A DNA stretch of 64,000 nt from Clostridium transplantifaecale (lineage in GTDB: Bacteria > Bacillota > Clostridia > Lachnospirales > Lachnospiraceae), in NCBI RefSeq assembly GCF_900626075.1, contig NZ_UYZY01000008.1, positions 186,001 through 250,000 on the forward strand. Direction: 5' to 3'. A model generated the notes under the pieces. The model did no database searches. It saw nothing but the letters and a program-made list of their open reading frames with translations, and was not told the origin of the DNA. Position numbers and translations under genes: made by a program. Positions 8,987 through 17,221 of this stretch are shown one piece after another. Position 1 is the first letter of the stretch. Each line of letters starts with the position of its first letter.

Positions 8987-10036
8987 CTAGAATCCTAACT
9001 CTACTTTCACGTTATCTTTTGTATAAAGAGTATCCTCGTTTGTAATGTGGGCTGGCACTTCTTCTCCGCCGATAATTTTGGAAATTGTATCTACGACGAT
9101 TTCTCCGAAGTATGGGGAGCAGGTACAGGAAGCAAGCTGTCTTCCGTCTTCCACTGCTTCAAATGCCGCTCTCGTTCCGTCGATTCCCAGTGTCAGGATA
9201 TCTTCTCCCGGTTTCAGGCCTGCCGCCTCAATTGCGTTCATAGCGCCCTGAACCATATCGTCTGTTACACAGAATACGGCGTCAATATTCTCGCCGCCCT
9301 GAGCCTGGATAATGTTTTCCATAACGGCCTGAGCCTTATCCATCAGCCATTCTCCATCCTGTTCAGCCACTACTTTAAACTTGGAGCTGTCAAGACCCTT
9401 CACGAATCCGTCCTGTCTGTCTGTGGATGTGGAAGAATCGTAACCGCCGTTAATGATTACTACGTTGCCGCCGTCCGGTAATGCTTCGGTCAGGGCTTTT
9501 GCACACTGCTCGCCTTCCCAGACGAAATCGGACATGATTGCCGTTGTGTAGTGGGTTCCTGCGTCTCCGTCGATTGCACGGTCTACCAGGATAACGGGGA
9601 TGTTGCTTTCCATGGCCTCCTGAAGCGCGCCCTGAAGTCCGTTATTCTCAAGCGGGGCAACTACCAGGTAGTCAACGCCAGCCGCTACCAGATCGCGGAT
9701 ATCGGATTCCTGAGTCGCGATATCTCCGCCGGCATCCTTAACGATAAATTCGCCTCCGGCGTTTTCCACGTATTCCTTGATGCTGTCCGTCTCTGTCGTT
9801 CTCCATGCGGACATGCTGTCTGTCTGGGCAAATCCTACTTTCTTACCCTCCAGTACCTTTGCTCCCTCAGGAGCTTCTGTTTTCTCTTCCGGCGCCGCTG
9901 CTTCCGTCTTTCCTTCCGCAGGAGCCGCCGCCTCAGTTGCCGGTGCCTCAGTTTCTGCCGGTTTGCTGGAACTTCCGCAGGCAGTCAGTGACAATGCCAT
10001 CGTTGCTGCCATAACCATTGCGACCATTTTTCTCAT
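8987..10036 (-). CDS. Sugar-binding lipoprotein of the ABC importer (YtfQ-like)
   Basis: Extracellular substrate-binding protein anchored by a lipid at Cys20 (LSLTAC|GSSS), followed by a Pro/Glu/Ala-rich linker (about 25-60) and a Peripla_BP_4 domain (65-349). The start of the mature domain (VGFAQTDSMSAWRTTETDSI), VVAPLENNG and IPVILVDRAID closely follow E. coli YtfQ, the galactofuranose-binding protein, rather than RbsB. This is similarity seen by eye, not an alignment. First gene of the operon, transcribed away from a divergent HTH regulator. Confidence 0.93.
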   Translation of the reverse strand: MRKMVAMVMAATMALSLTACGSSSKPAETEAPATEAAAPAEGKTEAAAPEEKTEAPEGAKVLEGKKVGFAQTDSMSAWRTTETDSIKEYVENAGGEFIVKDAGGDIATQESDIRDLVAAGVDYLVVAPLENNGLQGALQEAMESNIPVILVDRAIDGDAGTHYTTAIMSDFVWEGEQCAKALTEALPDGGNVVIINGGYDSSTSTDRQDGFVKGLDSSKFKVVAEQDGEWLMDKAQAVMENIIQAQGGENIDAVFCVTDDMVQGAMNAIEAAGLKPGEDILTLGIDGTRAAFEAVEDGRQLASCTCSPYFGEIVVDTISKIIGGEEVPAHITNEDTLYTKDNVKVELGF

Positions 10037-10190
10037 AATAATTTCCTCCCTTGATTAAAACGTGTTTTTATTACATAATTTATTTTATATCATTTGGTCT
10101 ATTTTTACAATATAGTTTTAATAATCCGTTTATTATTTGTAACTTTTTAACATATTTATCATCATTTAATTGTAAGTTTTGTATTTTTAC

Positions 10191-10220
10191 TTTACTTTTT
10201 ATGTAACAAAGAGTTATAAT
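10191..10220 (+). promoter_or_regulatory. Possible promoter of the divergent HTH regulator
   Basis: TTTACT and TATAAT are separated by 18 bases, 43 bases before the regulator start. The whole 10037-10262 interval is very AT-rich and must also hold the importer promoter on the other strand. Confidence 0.45.
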
Positions 10221-10262
10221 TAAAAGACGATGAATATAAAAAATGAAAGAAAGGAGTCTGTC

Positions 10263-11237
10263 ATGTCAGCAAGAGAAAAGCGTACTGTCAGAATTATTGG
10301 CGAAAGAAACATCTGCCTCCATCTGGGCAATCCGGCTCATCATGAATCCATTACTAAAATCGGGAAAGCTCTTTCCTCCCCCGTCCGCCTCAAAATCCTG
10401 GATATGCTCAGGAACAATGCCAGGTCACTGCAGGAAATCGCTGAAATCATGAATATCCCCCTGTCCTCTGCGGCGCTTCATGTCAAAACCCTGGAGGAGG
10501 CCCAGCTTATCGTGACGGAAAGCCAGCCGGGCGTCCACGGTTCCATGAGGGTGTGTACCTGCAGCCTGCAGTCGTTTCATCTGGAGACCTTCGACGCCTC
10601 CATCGATTCCGTCAATAAGAGCCTGTCCATGGATATGCCGATCGGGAATTATTATGCATGCGATGTGCAGCCTACCTGCGGCCTCGCGGATGAGAACGGT
10701 CCGATTGACGCTTACGATACGATACGTTCCTTCTATTCCCCGCTCAGGAACAAGGCGCAGCTCATCTGGTTCAATAAAGGGTTTATCGAATACAGGTTTC
10801 CCAATATCCATAATCCTCTTCTGAAACTCAACGAGGTGTCGTTCCGGTTGGAAATCTGCTCCGAAGCGCCCGGTTATCTTGAGAACTGGCCGTCTGATAT
10901 AACTATTTATATTAATGACATAGAAGTCGGTACATATCGTTCTCCAGGCGATTACGGCGCACGCAGGGGAAAACTGACCCCTCCTGCCTGGCCGAACGGC
11001 AGCACCCAGTACGGAATGCTCAAAACTTTTTCAGTAAAAGAATTTGGGAGCTATATCGACGGGCAGCTCATTTATCCGGGCGTCGGGCTGGATGACATAG
11101 CGATTAATGAAAAACCGTATATTTCCCTGAAGATACAGATTAAGGATAATGCGAAACATATCGGGGGGATTAATATTTTTGGTGAGAAATATGGCGATTA
11201 CCCGCAGGGGATTGTGATGAATCTGACTTATCAGTAA
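10263..11237 (+). CDS. ArsR-like winged-helix transcriptional regulator
   Basis: A 324-residue regulator with an N-terminal winged helix (about 28-95, ALSSPVRLKILDMLRNNARSLQEIA) and a long C-terminal domain (about 130-324) with no family I can name, likely sugar-sensing. AAGGAG lies 6 bases before the ATG at 10263; an upstream in-frame ATG at 10230 lacks a site. It is divergent from the importer/GH2 operon and is the obvious candidate to control it. Clostridial genomes often place ArsR-type regulators with such an extended domain beside sugar ABC genes. Activator or repressor cannot be told. Confidence 0.8.
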   Translation: MSAREKRTVRIIGERNICLHLGNPAHHESITKIGKALSSPVRLKILDMLRNNARSLQEIAEIMNIPLSSAALHVKTLEEAQLIVTESQPGVHGSMRVCTCSLQSFHLETFDASIDSVNKSLSMDMPIGNYYACDVQPTCGLADENGPIDAYDTIRSFYSPLRNKAQLIWFNKGFIEYRFPNIHNPLLKLNEVSFRLEICSEAPGYLENWPSDITIYINDIEVGTYRSPGDYGARRGKLTPPAWPNGSTQYGMLKTFSVKEFGSYIDGQLIYPGVGLDDIAINEKPYISLKIQIKDNAKHIGGINIFGEKYGDYPQGIVMNLTYQ

Positions 11238-11644
11238 GGTCCTTGGAATATCTTCAGTAAGTACGAAACAGGAACGTGAAATTTTCTTTCTCCGGTTGGT
11301 TCCTGCCGCCGCCACAGACAAGCGAGGCCGGCATGTCTGTTCACTATATCCTGTGCTTCCATAATTTTTAATGCTGATATCTTGCTGTACAGCGTTGGAT
11401 TTATATTTCGGCTTTCTTCTTTAATATAGAAGAAAACGCTCCCCTGCCGCAGGGCTAAGGTACCCTTCAGTTATTGGGAACATGTTTTCTGCATGGCGGA
11501 AATCAGACTGGCGAGATTTGTAGAACGGAATTATACTGGTCGAATTTACCCGGGACATATGTTATAATAAATTGTGGCTTCATGAATATGAACGGTGTGG
11601 AAATTTGCAGGTATATAAATCGTCTCCGAAAGGAACTGAATTGT
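11238..11644. other. Intergenic stretch without a recognised gene
   Basis: About 400 bases between the HTH regulator and the GNAT gene. It contains a TATAAT (11563-11568) that could be the -10 of the GNAT promoter, though no good -35 is seen. An open frame runs back from the GNAT gene to 11474 but has no ribosome site. Nothing else is recognised. Confidence 0.4.
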
Positions 11645-12241
11645 ATGAATGATGAAAAATTTGTAAGGCTCGATATGTTGGATACCCAGCTTATAGAAAA
11701 GACTGCCAGGCTTTTGGTTGACAGCTTCTTCTCTATGTTTAAGGGAATTTCAAAAGATCCTGAAATTTTATGCAGGCTTTTTCTGCCCTGTATGCAATTG
11801 GATTCGACTTATGTTCTTTTGAAAGAGGATCAGGTGGCGGGATTTATTGCTGTATCCGACAGCCGGAAAAGAGCAATTATAATACGTGAAGATGTCTGCA
11901 TTTCGATATTCGGTCCGGTAAAGGGTAAAATGATTGCCTGGCAGCTTCACAAAATTTTGAGTGTACCCGCGGTAACAGGAGCCCAAAGCGGTTATATTGA
12001 CTTTATTGCAACAGCGCCCGAATTCAGGCGGCAAAGGGTGGCCGAACGCCTCCTTACTTTCGTTGAATCGCATTGTGATTTTACGGAATTATTTCTTGAT
12101 GTTCTGATTGATAACCAGCCGGCGGTCCGCCTTTATGAAAAACTTGATTACAGGATGGTGTGTAAGAAAAAAAGCTTTTTAATGCGGTTGGCTGGGGTAA
12201 AGCCGATGGTTGTTATGAAGAAAGAATTAATGCCGGGTTAG
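11645..12241 (+). CDS. GNAT-family N-acetyltransferase
   Basis: A 198-residue acetyltransferase fold: FIATAPEFRRQRVAERLLTFVE is the acetyl-CoA pyrophosphate loop (R/Q-x-x-G/A version), and LDVLIDNQPAVRLYEKLDYRMV is the usual last strand and helix. Substrate unknown. AAAGGA precedes the ATG at 11645 by 10 bases; an upstream in-frame start at 11474 would add 57 residues that look non-coding. It is noticeably more AT-rich than its neighbours, which suggests a separate origin. It lies in the block that separates spo0A from spoIVB. Confidence 0.85.
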   Translation: MNDEKFVRLDMLDTQLIEKTARLLVDSFFSMFKGISKDPEILCRLFLPCMQLDSTYVLLKEDQVAGFIAVSDSRKRAIIIREDVCISIFGPVKGKMIAWQLHKILSVPAVTGAQSGYIDFIATAPEFRRQRVAERLLTFVESHCDFTELFLDVLIDNQPAVRLYEKLDYRMVCKKKSFLMRLAGVKPMVVMKKELMPG

Positions 12242-12264
12242 GTTATGGTGTGGAACACATTGCC

Positions 12265-12462
12265 TTCGCCGCATAGCATAACAAGAGAGGATGGATCTGT
12301 GAGCTAGCTCCCATCTCCTCCTCTTCCGTCCCACTACTCCGCCCGGGCGGCAACCGCTGGCACGCTAACGCGCTCCATCGGTTGGCGGCTTTCGCCGCAT
12401 AGCATACTCCAAGAGAGGATAGAGCTGTGAGCTAGCTCCCATCTCTATCCTCTCTTTCCGTC
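12265..12462. repeat. Duplicated hairpin element between GNAT and spoIVB
   Basis: Two direct copies (12265-12330 and 12391-12462) share TTCGCCGCATAGCATA, an AAGAGAGGAT arm, the invariant TGTGAGCTAGCTCCCATCT centre and a TTCCGTC end. In the second copy the arms AGAGAGGATAGAG and CTCTATCCTCTCT pair perfectly over 13 bp; in the first the pairing is imperfect. Between them lies a GC palindrome (CCGCCCGGGCGG). The second copy probably terminates spoIVB on the minus strand; the origin of the duplication is unclear. Confidence 0.6.
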
Positions 12463-12474
12463 TGCTGCCCGGAC

Positions 12475-13752
12475 TCAATGTTCGAGCATGTTTTCAATAA
12501 ATATCCCATACCCTCTGGTTGAATCCTGTATAAACACATGCGTCACCGCCCCAATCAGCTTTCCGTCCTGTATGATCGGTGATCCTGACATTCCCTGCAC
12601 TATGCCTCCTGTCAGCTCTAGCAGTTCCGGATCGGTGACTTTGATTATCATGTCTTTACTTTTCCTCGCCGTGGAGTAATCGACTTTTTGTATCTCTATC
12701 TCATAATCTTTTAATTCTCCCGACACGTTGCTTCTCACATACGCTTTTCCCTTTTTTACATCCTGCCGGTATCCGATCGGAATCGCTTCACTTTTTACCC
12801 GGTTTCTGAATTTCTCGTTTACCGTTCCGAAAATTCCCTCATTTGTGTTGGCTTCTATGGTGCCCAGCCTGGACTGGTTGCCATAGTATATTACGCCCGA
12901 CATGACGCCGGGTTTGCCGAATGTGCCTTTTTCGATTCCCATAATCTCCGTATCGTAAAGTTCGCCCCCGGAGGTCTGCACCAGCATTCCGGTATCACTG
13001 TCGCTGATTCCGTGGCCTAAGGCTCCGAATTCGCCATTGGCGCTCATATAGGTCATGGTTCCGATTCCCTGGGTGTCGTCGCGGATCCACAGACCCAGTT
13101 TGTAGTCACCGTCCGCCGTTTCTATAGGCGTCATTTCCACAGGCATCTCTTCTCCGTCTCTTCTCACCGCGAGGATCAGTGCACCACCTCCTGAGCTGTT
13201 GACGGCCTGTATCATGTCTTTCTTATTCACGGCCGGAACGCCGTTGATGGCCTCAATGTAGTCGCCGGATTTTAAAACTCCGTCGGCCGGGTCAATAATT
13301 TCTCCGTTTTTCGTTGTCACTTCACCTGTACCTATGACCATCAGGCCGTCGGATTTCATATAAATTCCGATGGGCAGTCCGCAAGGAACCGCATACTTCG
13401 TATCGGAGACATCCACCTCGATGTCTTTCAGGCTGAACAGACCAAACAGCTTCATGTTCAGATGGTATGTTCCTTCATTTTCCGAATAAAGGGAAAATGG
13501 CTGATCCAACTGCAGATGTATTTCATCTGAGGGGATGTTGGAGCCGTTGTTTAAAACCACCTCTTCACTTTCACTCTTTAAAGATACTTTTACGGGAAGG
13601 GAAAAATGGAAATTCTCTTCCTGGTCCACCACCACATTCAGACGGTCCGGTATGGACCACTGCATATAAAAATACGACAGGCCGGCTACTGCCACAAGAC
13701 CGGCCCAAAACAGGACTATAAGAGACTTTCTAAGCTTTTCTTTCCTGGTCAC
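12475..13752 (-). CDS. spoIVB: SpoIVB serine peptidase (sigma-K checkpoint)
   Basis: SpoIVB is the S55-family protease secreted by the forespore into the inter-membrane space, where it triggers the sigma-K pathway. From a GTG start at 13752 (GGAGG 8 bases upstream) the protein is 425 residues: one N-terminal membrane helix (about 10-30), a PDZ domain (about 120-205) and the peptidase domain with His247 in ALGHGISDSDTG and Ser389 in GMSGSPII. The open frame begins seven codons earlier at a TTG that overlaps the ribosome site. It is not adjacent to spo0A as is usual, though it has the same orientation. Confidence 0.97.
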   Translation of the reverse strand: MTRKEKLRKSLIVLFWAGLVAVAGLSYFYMQWSIPDRLNVVVDQEENFHFSLPVKVSLKSESEEVVLNNGSNIPSDEIHLQLDQPFSLYSENEGTYHLNMKLFGLFSLKDIEVDVSDTKYAVPCGLPIGIYMKSDGLMVIGTGEVTTKNGEIIDPADGVLKSGDYIEAINGVPAVNKKDMIQAVNSSGGGALILAVRRDGEEMPVEMTPIETADGDYKLGLWIRDDTQGIGTMTYMSANGEFGALGHGISDSDTGMLVQTSGGELYDTEIMGIEKGTFGKPGVMSGVIYYGNQSRLGTIEANTNEGIFGTVNEKFRNRVKSEAIPIGYRQDVKKGKAYVRSNVSGELKDYEIEIQKVDYSTARKSKDMIIKVTDPELLELTGGIVQGMSGSPIIQDGKLIGAVTHVFIQDSTRGYGIFIENMLEH

Positions 13753-13978
13753 CTTTCCTTCCTCCTTACACAATTGTTACCGCCTTTTCGGCTTTTAAAT
13801 CATCTGTTTCTCATTCACGCTGTTAGTATGTGACGATGACCGAAAATCAGTCTGCTATTTTTCGTCCAGTCTTTCATATTTTTTCAAAATAAGCTCTTTA
13901 CTTTTTTATTGTACAGGTATATACTTTCACACATAGATGACGTTTAAACATAAACTCATTGACACAACTTAATACTTA

Positions 13979-14099
13979 AGTCTTTGTGGCAGGGTGTAAT
14001 TCCCTACCGATGGTAAAGTCCATGACCCGCAGGCACCTTCCTGCGGCTGATCTGGTGTAATTCCAGAACCGACGGTAACAGTCCGGATGAGAAAAGACG
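13979..14099 (+). ncRNA. FMN riboswitch (RFN element)
   Basis: The core motifs of the FMN aptamer occur in order: AGGGTGTAATTCCCTACCG, ATGGTAAAGTCCATGACCCGC, CTGATCTGGTGTAATTCC, AGAACCGACGGTAACAGTCC and GGATG, closed by a GTCTTT/AAAGAC P1 stem. FMN binding is known to favour the downstream terminator and shut off riboflavin uptake or synthesis genes. The gene behind it is a RibU transporter, which fits. Confidence 0.95.
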
Positions 14100-14113
14100 T
14101 TTTCTGTAGCCTA

Positions 14114-14146
14114 CCTGAAGACTGTTTGTTTTCAGGCATTTTTTAT
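14114..14146 (+). terminator. Terminator of the FMN riboswitch expression platform
   Basis: CCTGAA pairs with TTCAGG across a 10-base loop and is followed by CATTTTTTATTT. It lies 15 bases after the aptamer, so control is by transcription attenuation. Confidence 0.8.
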
Positions 14147-14179
14147 TTACCAGAAAAATTTCAAGGAGGACAGAAAGTA

Positions 14180-14890
14180 ATGGAAGGTAACCCAAACACT
14201 GGCAACATGAATCTGAACACTGGAAGAGGCACAAAAACAGGTTCCGGCAGGGATCTGGATCTGGCAAAGCCAATCACTCATGCCCGCACCGGCCTCAATA
14301 CGAGGGAATTGACGCTCTGCAGCCTGATGGGAGGTTTAAGCGCGGTACTGATGATGTTCCGCTTTCCGCTGCCGTTTATGCCGCCGTTCATGAGCTATGA
14401 TTTTACCGGGCTCGTGGAGATGATCGGAGGCTTTACAATGGGCCCCGTTGCGGCCATTGCAATTATTGTAGTTAAAATGCTTTTAAAGGCCCTGACTCAG
14501 GGTACCTCGTCTGCCTGGACGGGCGAAATCCAGAATATAATCCTGAGCTGCGCCTACGTTCTGCCGGCAGTTTTAATTTACGACAGAAATAAATCAAAAA
14601 AATCCGCACTCATCGGCATGGTCACAGGAACCGTGATATGTGCAATTGTATCCGTATTTACTAACTTGTACTTAATCATCCCGTTTTATGCATCATTTTC
14701 CGGATTGACACTGGATAAAATTCTTTCCATGTGCATGGCGGTGAATCCTCTGCTTTCCAGTAAATGGAGTCTGGCGCTTCTCGGCATCATTCCATTTAAC
14801 CTGATTAAAAACGGATCGCTGTCGCTGCTCACTTTCCTCATCTATAAGAAAATGAGCCGCCAAATTAAGCAGTTTGTACGGGGACACTGA
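14180..14890 (+). CDS. ribU: Riboflavin transporter, ECF S-component
   Basis: Membrane S-component that binds riboflavin and docks with a shared ECF energy module (not in this window). The 236-residue protein has a soluble, Asn/Thr-rich N-terminus (about 1-40) and then five to six helices, including MMFRFPLPFMPPFMSYDF, which is typical of RibU. AAGGAGG is 10 bases before the ATG at 14180; an in-frame ATG at 14087 lies inside the riboswitch and is rejected. The FMN riboswitch directly upstream supports the riboflavin assignment. Confidence 0.93.
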   Translation: MEGNPNTGNMNLNTGRGTKTGSGRDLDLAKPITHARTGLNTRELTLCSLMGGLSAVLMMFRFPLPFMPPFMSYDFTGLVEMIGGFTMGPVAAIAIIVVKMLLKALTQGTSSAWTGEIQNIILSCAYVLPAVLIYDRNKSKKSALIGMVTGTVICAIVSVFTNLYLIIPFYASFSGLTLDKILSMCMAVNPLLSSKWSLALLGIIPFNLIKNGSLSLLTFLIYKKMSRQIKQFVRGH

Positions 14891-14941
14891 TTATTGATGT
14901 GCCTGAGAATATAAAACAAAGAAAAAAAGAGGGAAAACACA

Positions 14942-15430
14942 ATGAAATTCAGCAAAGAAAAACATTTAAGCTTTGAGGAAGCGGTAGAAATCATGTTCCA
15001 TCAGCTGGGCGACTGGAAGATTATGGCTCTGGCCTCCAGTGTCAACGATTATGTTATGGTAAGAAATGTAAGCTGTCTTTTTTACGACGACAAGATTTAT
15101 TTTAAAACAGACAAAAATTTCAGAAAAACAAAACAGCTTTTTGAGAATCCCCAGGTGGCTTTGTGCTGGAGCGGTATCCAGGTGGAGGGAATCGCAAAAA
15201 ACAAGGGGCTGGTCGTAGATGAACCGGGAAGACGTTTTGAGAAGGGATATAAAGAGTTTCTCTGGAACAGTTATAATGCCTACAGCCATGAGGATACGGA
15301 GATCCTGATTGAAGTGTCGCCGAAATACGTGGAGGTCTGGGATACCAGCGAGGATCAGTATGCCTACCAGATTTTTATTGATTTTGATAAAAAAGAAGTG
15401 GAAGTAAAACCTTACGATGTAAAGAAATAA
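14942..15430 (+). CDS. Pyridoxamine 5'-phosphate oxidase-like flavin-binding protein
   Basis: A 162-residue split-barrel protein (PNPOx family): LSFEEAVEIMFHQLGDWKIMALASSVNDYVMVRNVSC is the usual first strands, and FKTDKNFRKTKQLFENPQVALCW the flavin phosphate-binding segment. Such proteins bind FMN or F420 and act as small reductases; the substrate is unknown. It starts 51 bases after ribU with AGAGGG upstream and shares its strand, so it is probably under the same FMN riboswitch, an arrangement that couples an FMN user to riboflavin supply. Confidence 0.82.
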   Translation: MKFSKEKHLSFEEAVEIMFHQLGDWKIMALASSVNDYVMVRNVSCLFYDDKIYFKTDKNFRKTKQLFENPQVALCWSGIQVEGIAKNKGLVVDEPGRRFEKGYKEFLWNSYNAYSHEDTEILIEVSPKYVEVWDTSEDQYAYQIFIDFDKKEVEVKPYDVKK

Positions 15431-15470
15431 GTTTATCTGCTCTGAGTCCGGATTTCCGACAGAAGGAGAC

Positions 15471-15548
15471 ATAATATAAAGAAGGAGCGCTTTCAGATTC
15501 AGCCGCACGATACCGGCCGGAACTAAAAGCACTCCTTCTTTATATTAT
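15471..15548. terminator. Bidirectional terminator between the riboflavin operon and the OadG/OadB genes
   Basis: A 17-bp perfect stem (15471-15487 with 15532-15548) extends inward with GCTTT/AAAGC and is flanked by A- and T-rich tracts, so it can act on both strands. Confidence 0.75.
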
Positions 15549-15588
15549 TAAATATTACTAAATAACCTGCGCAAAATATGTCGGGTTA

Positions 15589-15702
15589 TTATTTCAATTT
15601 GCCCAGGAGAACTACTACCAGGGTGATTATAAGGACAACTACGAAAATTCCGGCCATTCCTTTTCCCATGATTTCCAGAGAAATTAATAAATTATTCCAC
15701 AT
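15589..15702 (-). CDS. OadG-related small Na+-pump subunit (37 residues)
   Basis: A 37-residue single-pass membrane peptide, too short for most gene callers. It starts with MWNNLLISLEIMGKGMAGIF and has one hydrophobic helix (about 18-35). The GKGMAGIFVV segment is the hallmark of the gamma (OadG) subunit of Na+-translocating decarboxylases, where the helix docks onto the beta subunit. GAGGAGG stands 7 bases before the ATG. It begins 42 bases after the oadB stop on the same strand, so beta and this mini-gamma are likely co-expressed. The usual soluble tail of OadG is missing. Confidence 0.8.
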   Translation of the reverse strand: MWNNLLISLEIMGKGMAGIFVVVLIITLVVVLLGKLK

Positions 15703-15744
15703 AAATGAACCTCCTCATTTCTGCCTGCTTCATGCTTTGGCTGA

Positions 15745-16881
15745 TTAAAGATACTGGCTGACGAGCTTGATGACAAGTCCGCCCGCGATAACAGAGGCAA
15801 TCTGTCCGGATACATTGGCGCCAACGGCGTGCATCAGGATAATATTACCCTTTTCTTCCTCTGAAGCCATTTTCTGAACCACTCTGGCCGACATCGGGAA
15901 CGCGGAAATTCCAGCTGCGCCAATCATCGGGTTGATTTTGTTTTTCAGGAAAAGGTTGATAAATTTTGCAAAAAGTACGCCGCCGATGGAGTCGAATACA
16001 AACGCAACGAGTCCGATACCCATAATTAACAGTGTATCCGTACGCACGAAAGCGTCCGCTCTCATACTGAAGGAAATGGTAATACCTAAAAGCAGTGTGA
16101 TAAGGTTGGCAAGCTCATTCTGCGCAGTATCGGAAAGTGACTGTAAAACACCACATTCTCTGATTAAGTTACCAAACATCAGGAAACCGACCAGGGCTAC
16201 GGATGCCGGTGAAATAAGGCCTACGATAATTGTCACGATAATTGGGAATGCAATTTTCGTCGATTTGGAAACTGCCTTCGGGCTGTATGTCATATGAATC
16301 TGACGTTCTTTTTTCGTAGTTACGAGCCTGATGGCAAACGGCTGGATAATCGGCACAAGAGCCATGTAGGAATACGCCGCAACCGCGATGGCGCCGACAT
16401 AGTCGGAACGCATAATCTGTGATACAAGGATAGACGTCGGACCGTCCGCCGCACCGATGATACCGATGGAAGCGGCATCTTTTAAATCAAATCCCATCAG
16501 TGTCGCTACACAGATAGCAAAGAAAATACCAAACTGTGCTGCCGCACCGAATAAAAACATAATTGGCTGTGACAGAAGCGGGCCAAAATCAATCATGGCT
16601 CCGATACCAATGAATAAGAGAATCGGAAGCGCCTCAGACGCCTCAATCGTCGTCTGAAACAGCCACTGTATAACACCGTGTGTCTCTCCGATACCAGGCA
16701 TAATCTGGTCGATGACACCGGATAACGGCAAGTTTACTAATATAGCGCCAAAGCCCATCGGCAAAAGCAGCGCCGGCTCATACTCTTTTTTCACGGCCAA
16801 CCAGATAAGCAGAATTCCTACAACATACATTATAAGCTGTTGGGGCGTTATCGCCATAATACCTTCCAGTAAAAAATCCAT
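15745..16881 (-). CDS. oadB: Na+-translocating decarboxylase beta subunit
   Basis: Integral membrane subunit that couples decarboxylation of a carboxybiotin carrier to Na+ export. The 378-residue protein has the family length, about nine helices, and the conserved IIGAADGPTSI motif with the essential Asp146. AAGGAGG precedes the ATG. No carboxyltransferase (alpha) or biotin-carrier gene is nearby, so its partner, whether oxaloacetate, methylmalonyl-CoA or glutaconyl-CoA decarboxylase, is elsewhere or absent. About 300 bases upstream lies a promoter-aptamer-terminator leader on the same strand. Confidence 0.93.
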   Translation of the reverse strand: MDFLLEGIMAITPQQLIMYVVGILLIWLAVKKEYEPALLLPMGFGAILVNLPLSGVIDQIMPGIGETHGVIQWLFQTTIEASEALPILLFIGIGAMIDFGPLLSQPIMFLFGAAAQFGIFFAICVATLMGFDLKDAASIGIIGAADGPTSILVSQIMRSDYVGAIAVAAYSYMALVPIIQPFAIRLVTTKKERQIHMTYSPKAVSKSTKIAFPIIVTIIVGLISPASVALVGFLMFGNLIRECGVLQSLSDTAQNELANLITLLLGITISFSMRADAFVRTDTLLIMGIGLVAFVFDSIGGVLFAKFINLFLKNKINPMIGAAGISAFPMSARVVQKMASEEEKGNIILMHAVGANVSGQIASVIAGGLVIKLVSQYL

Positions 16882-17138
16882 GAACTTTCCTCCTTAAATT
16901 TGCTTTCTCAGCATTCTTTTCCTTAATTGTTGAGCAGCCTTCTGCACGTTCAATACCCGGTCCGGTCTGCGATTTTCGGGGACCCGCGGAGTTCCCGTCA
17001 ACCACTTAGATTCTTCACACAGAATCCGGAAAACATACCTTTTATGAATTTTTCTTATGTAAGCGGGATTCTCCGCCTGCGGCGGGCCGCTTTAGCGGCA
17101 TAATTCTCTCCGCCGCAGTGCGATCCTGTCCGGAGCGC
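16882..17138. other. Leader region of oadB without a gene
   Basis: About 260 bases between the oadB start and the hairpins of the upstream leader. It contains GC-rich inverted repeats (GCCGCTTTAGCGGC at 17085-17098). Short open frames cross it but lack ribosome sites. It is probably the 5' untranslated region of oadB. Confidence 0.4.
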
Positions 17139-17221
17139 TTTTTATTCTATCGGAGCGTTCGCAGAACTTTCCGATAGAATAAAAAAAGACTTTCAGCATA
17201 TTTTCATATGCTAAAAGTCTT
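17139..17221 (-). terminator. Tandem hairpins after the oadB leader aptamer
   Basis: Reading the minus strand, 17221-17206 pairs with 17201-17186 (16 continuous pairs, one G-U, GAAA loop) followed by seven U residues, a strong intrinsic terminator. A second perfect 16-bp hairpin (17185-17170 with 17154-17139) follows without a U tract. The first stem shares its 5' strand with helix P1 of the aptamer, so terminator and aptamer cannot form together. Confidence 0.8.

Noticed and set aside
3546-12241. Mobile element carrying the sugar operon
   Set aside because: The block interrupts spoIVB-spo0A, but I found no integrase, transposase, attachment repeats or tRNA at its edges, so only an insertion of unknown mechanism can be proposed.
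15745-16881. Complete Na+-pumping oxaloacetate decarboxylase operon
   Set aside because: Only the beta subunit and a mini-gamma are present; no carboxyltransferase or biotin carrier is encoded nearby, so the reaction cannot be named.
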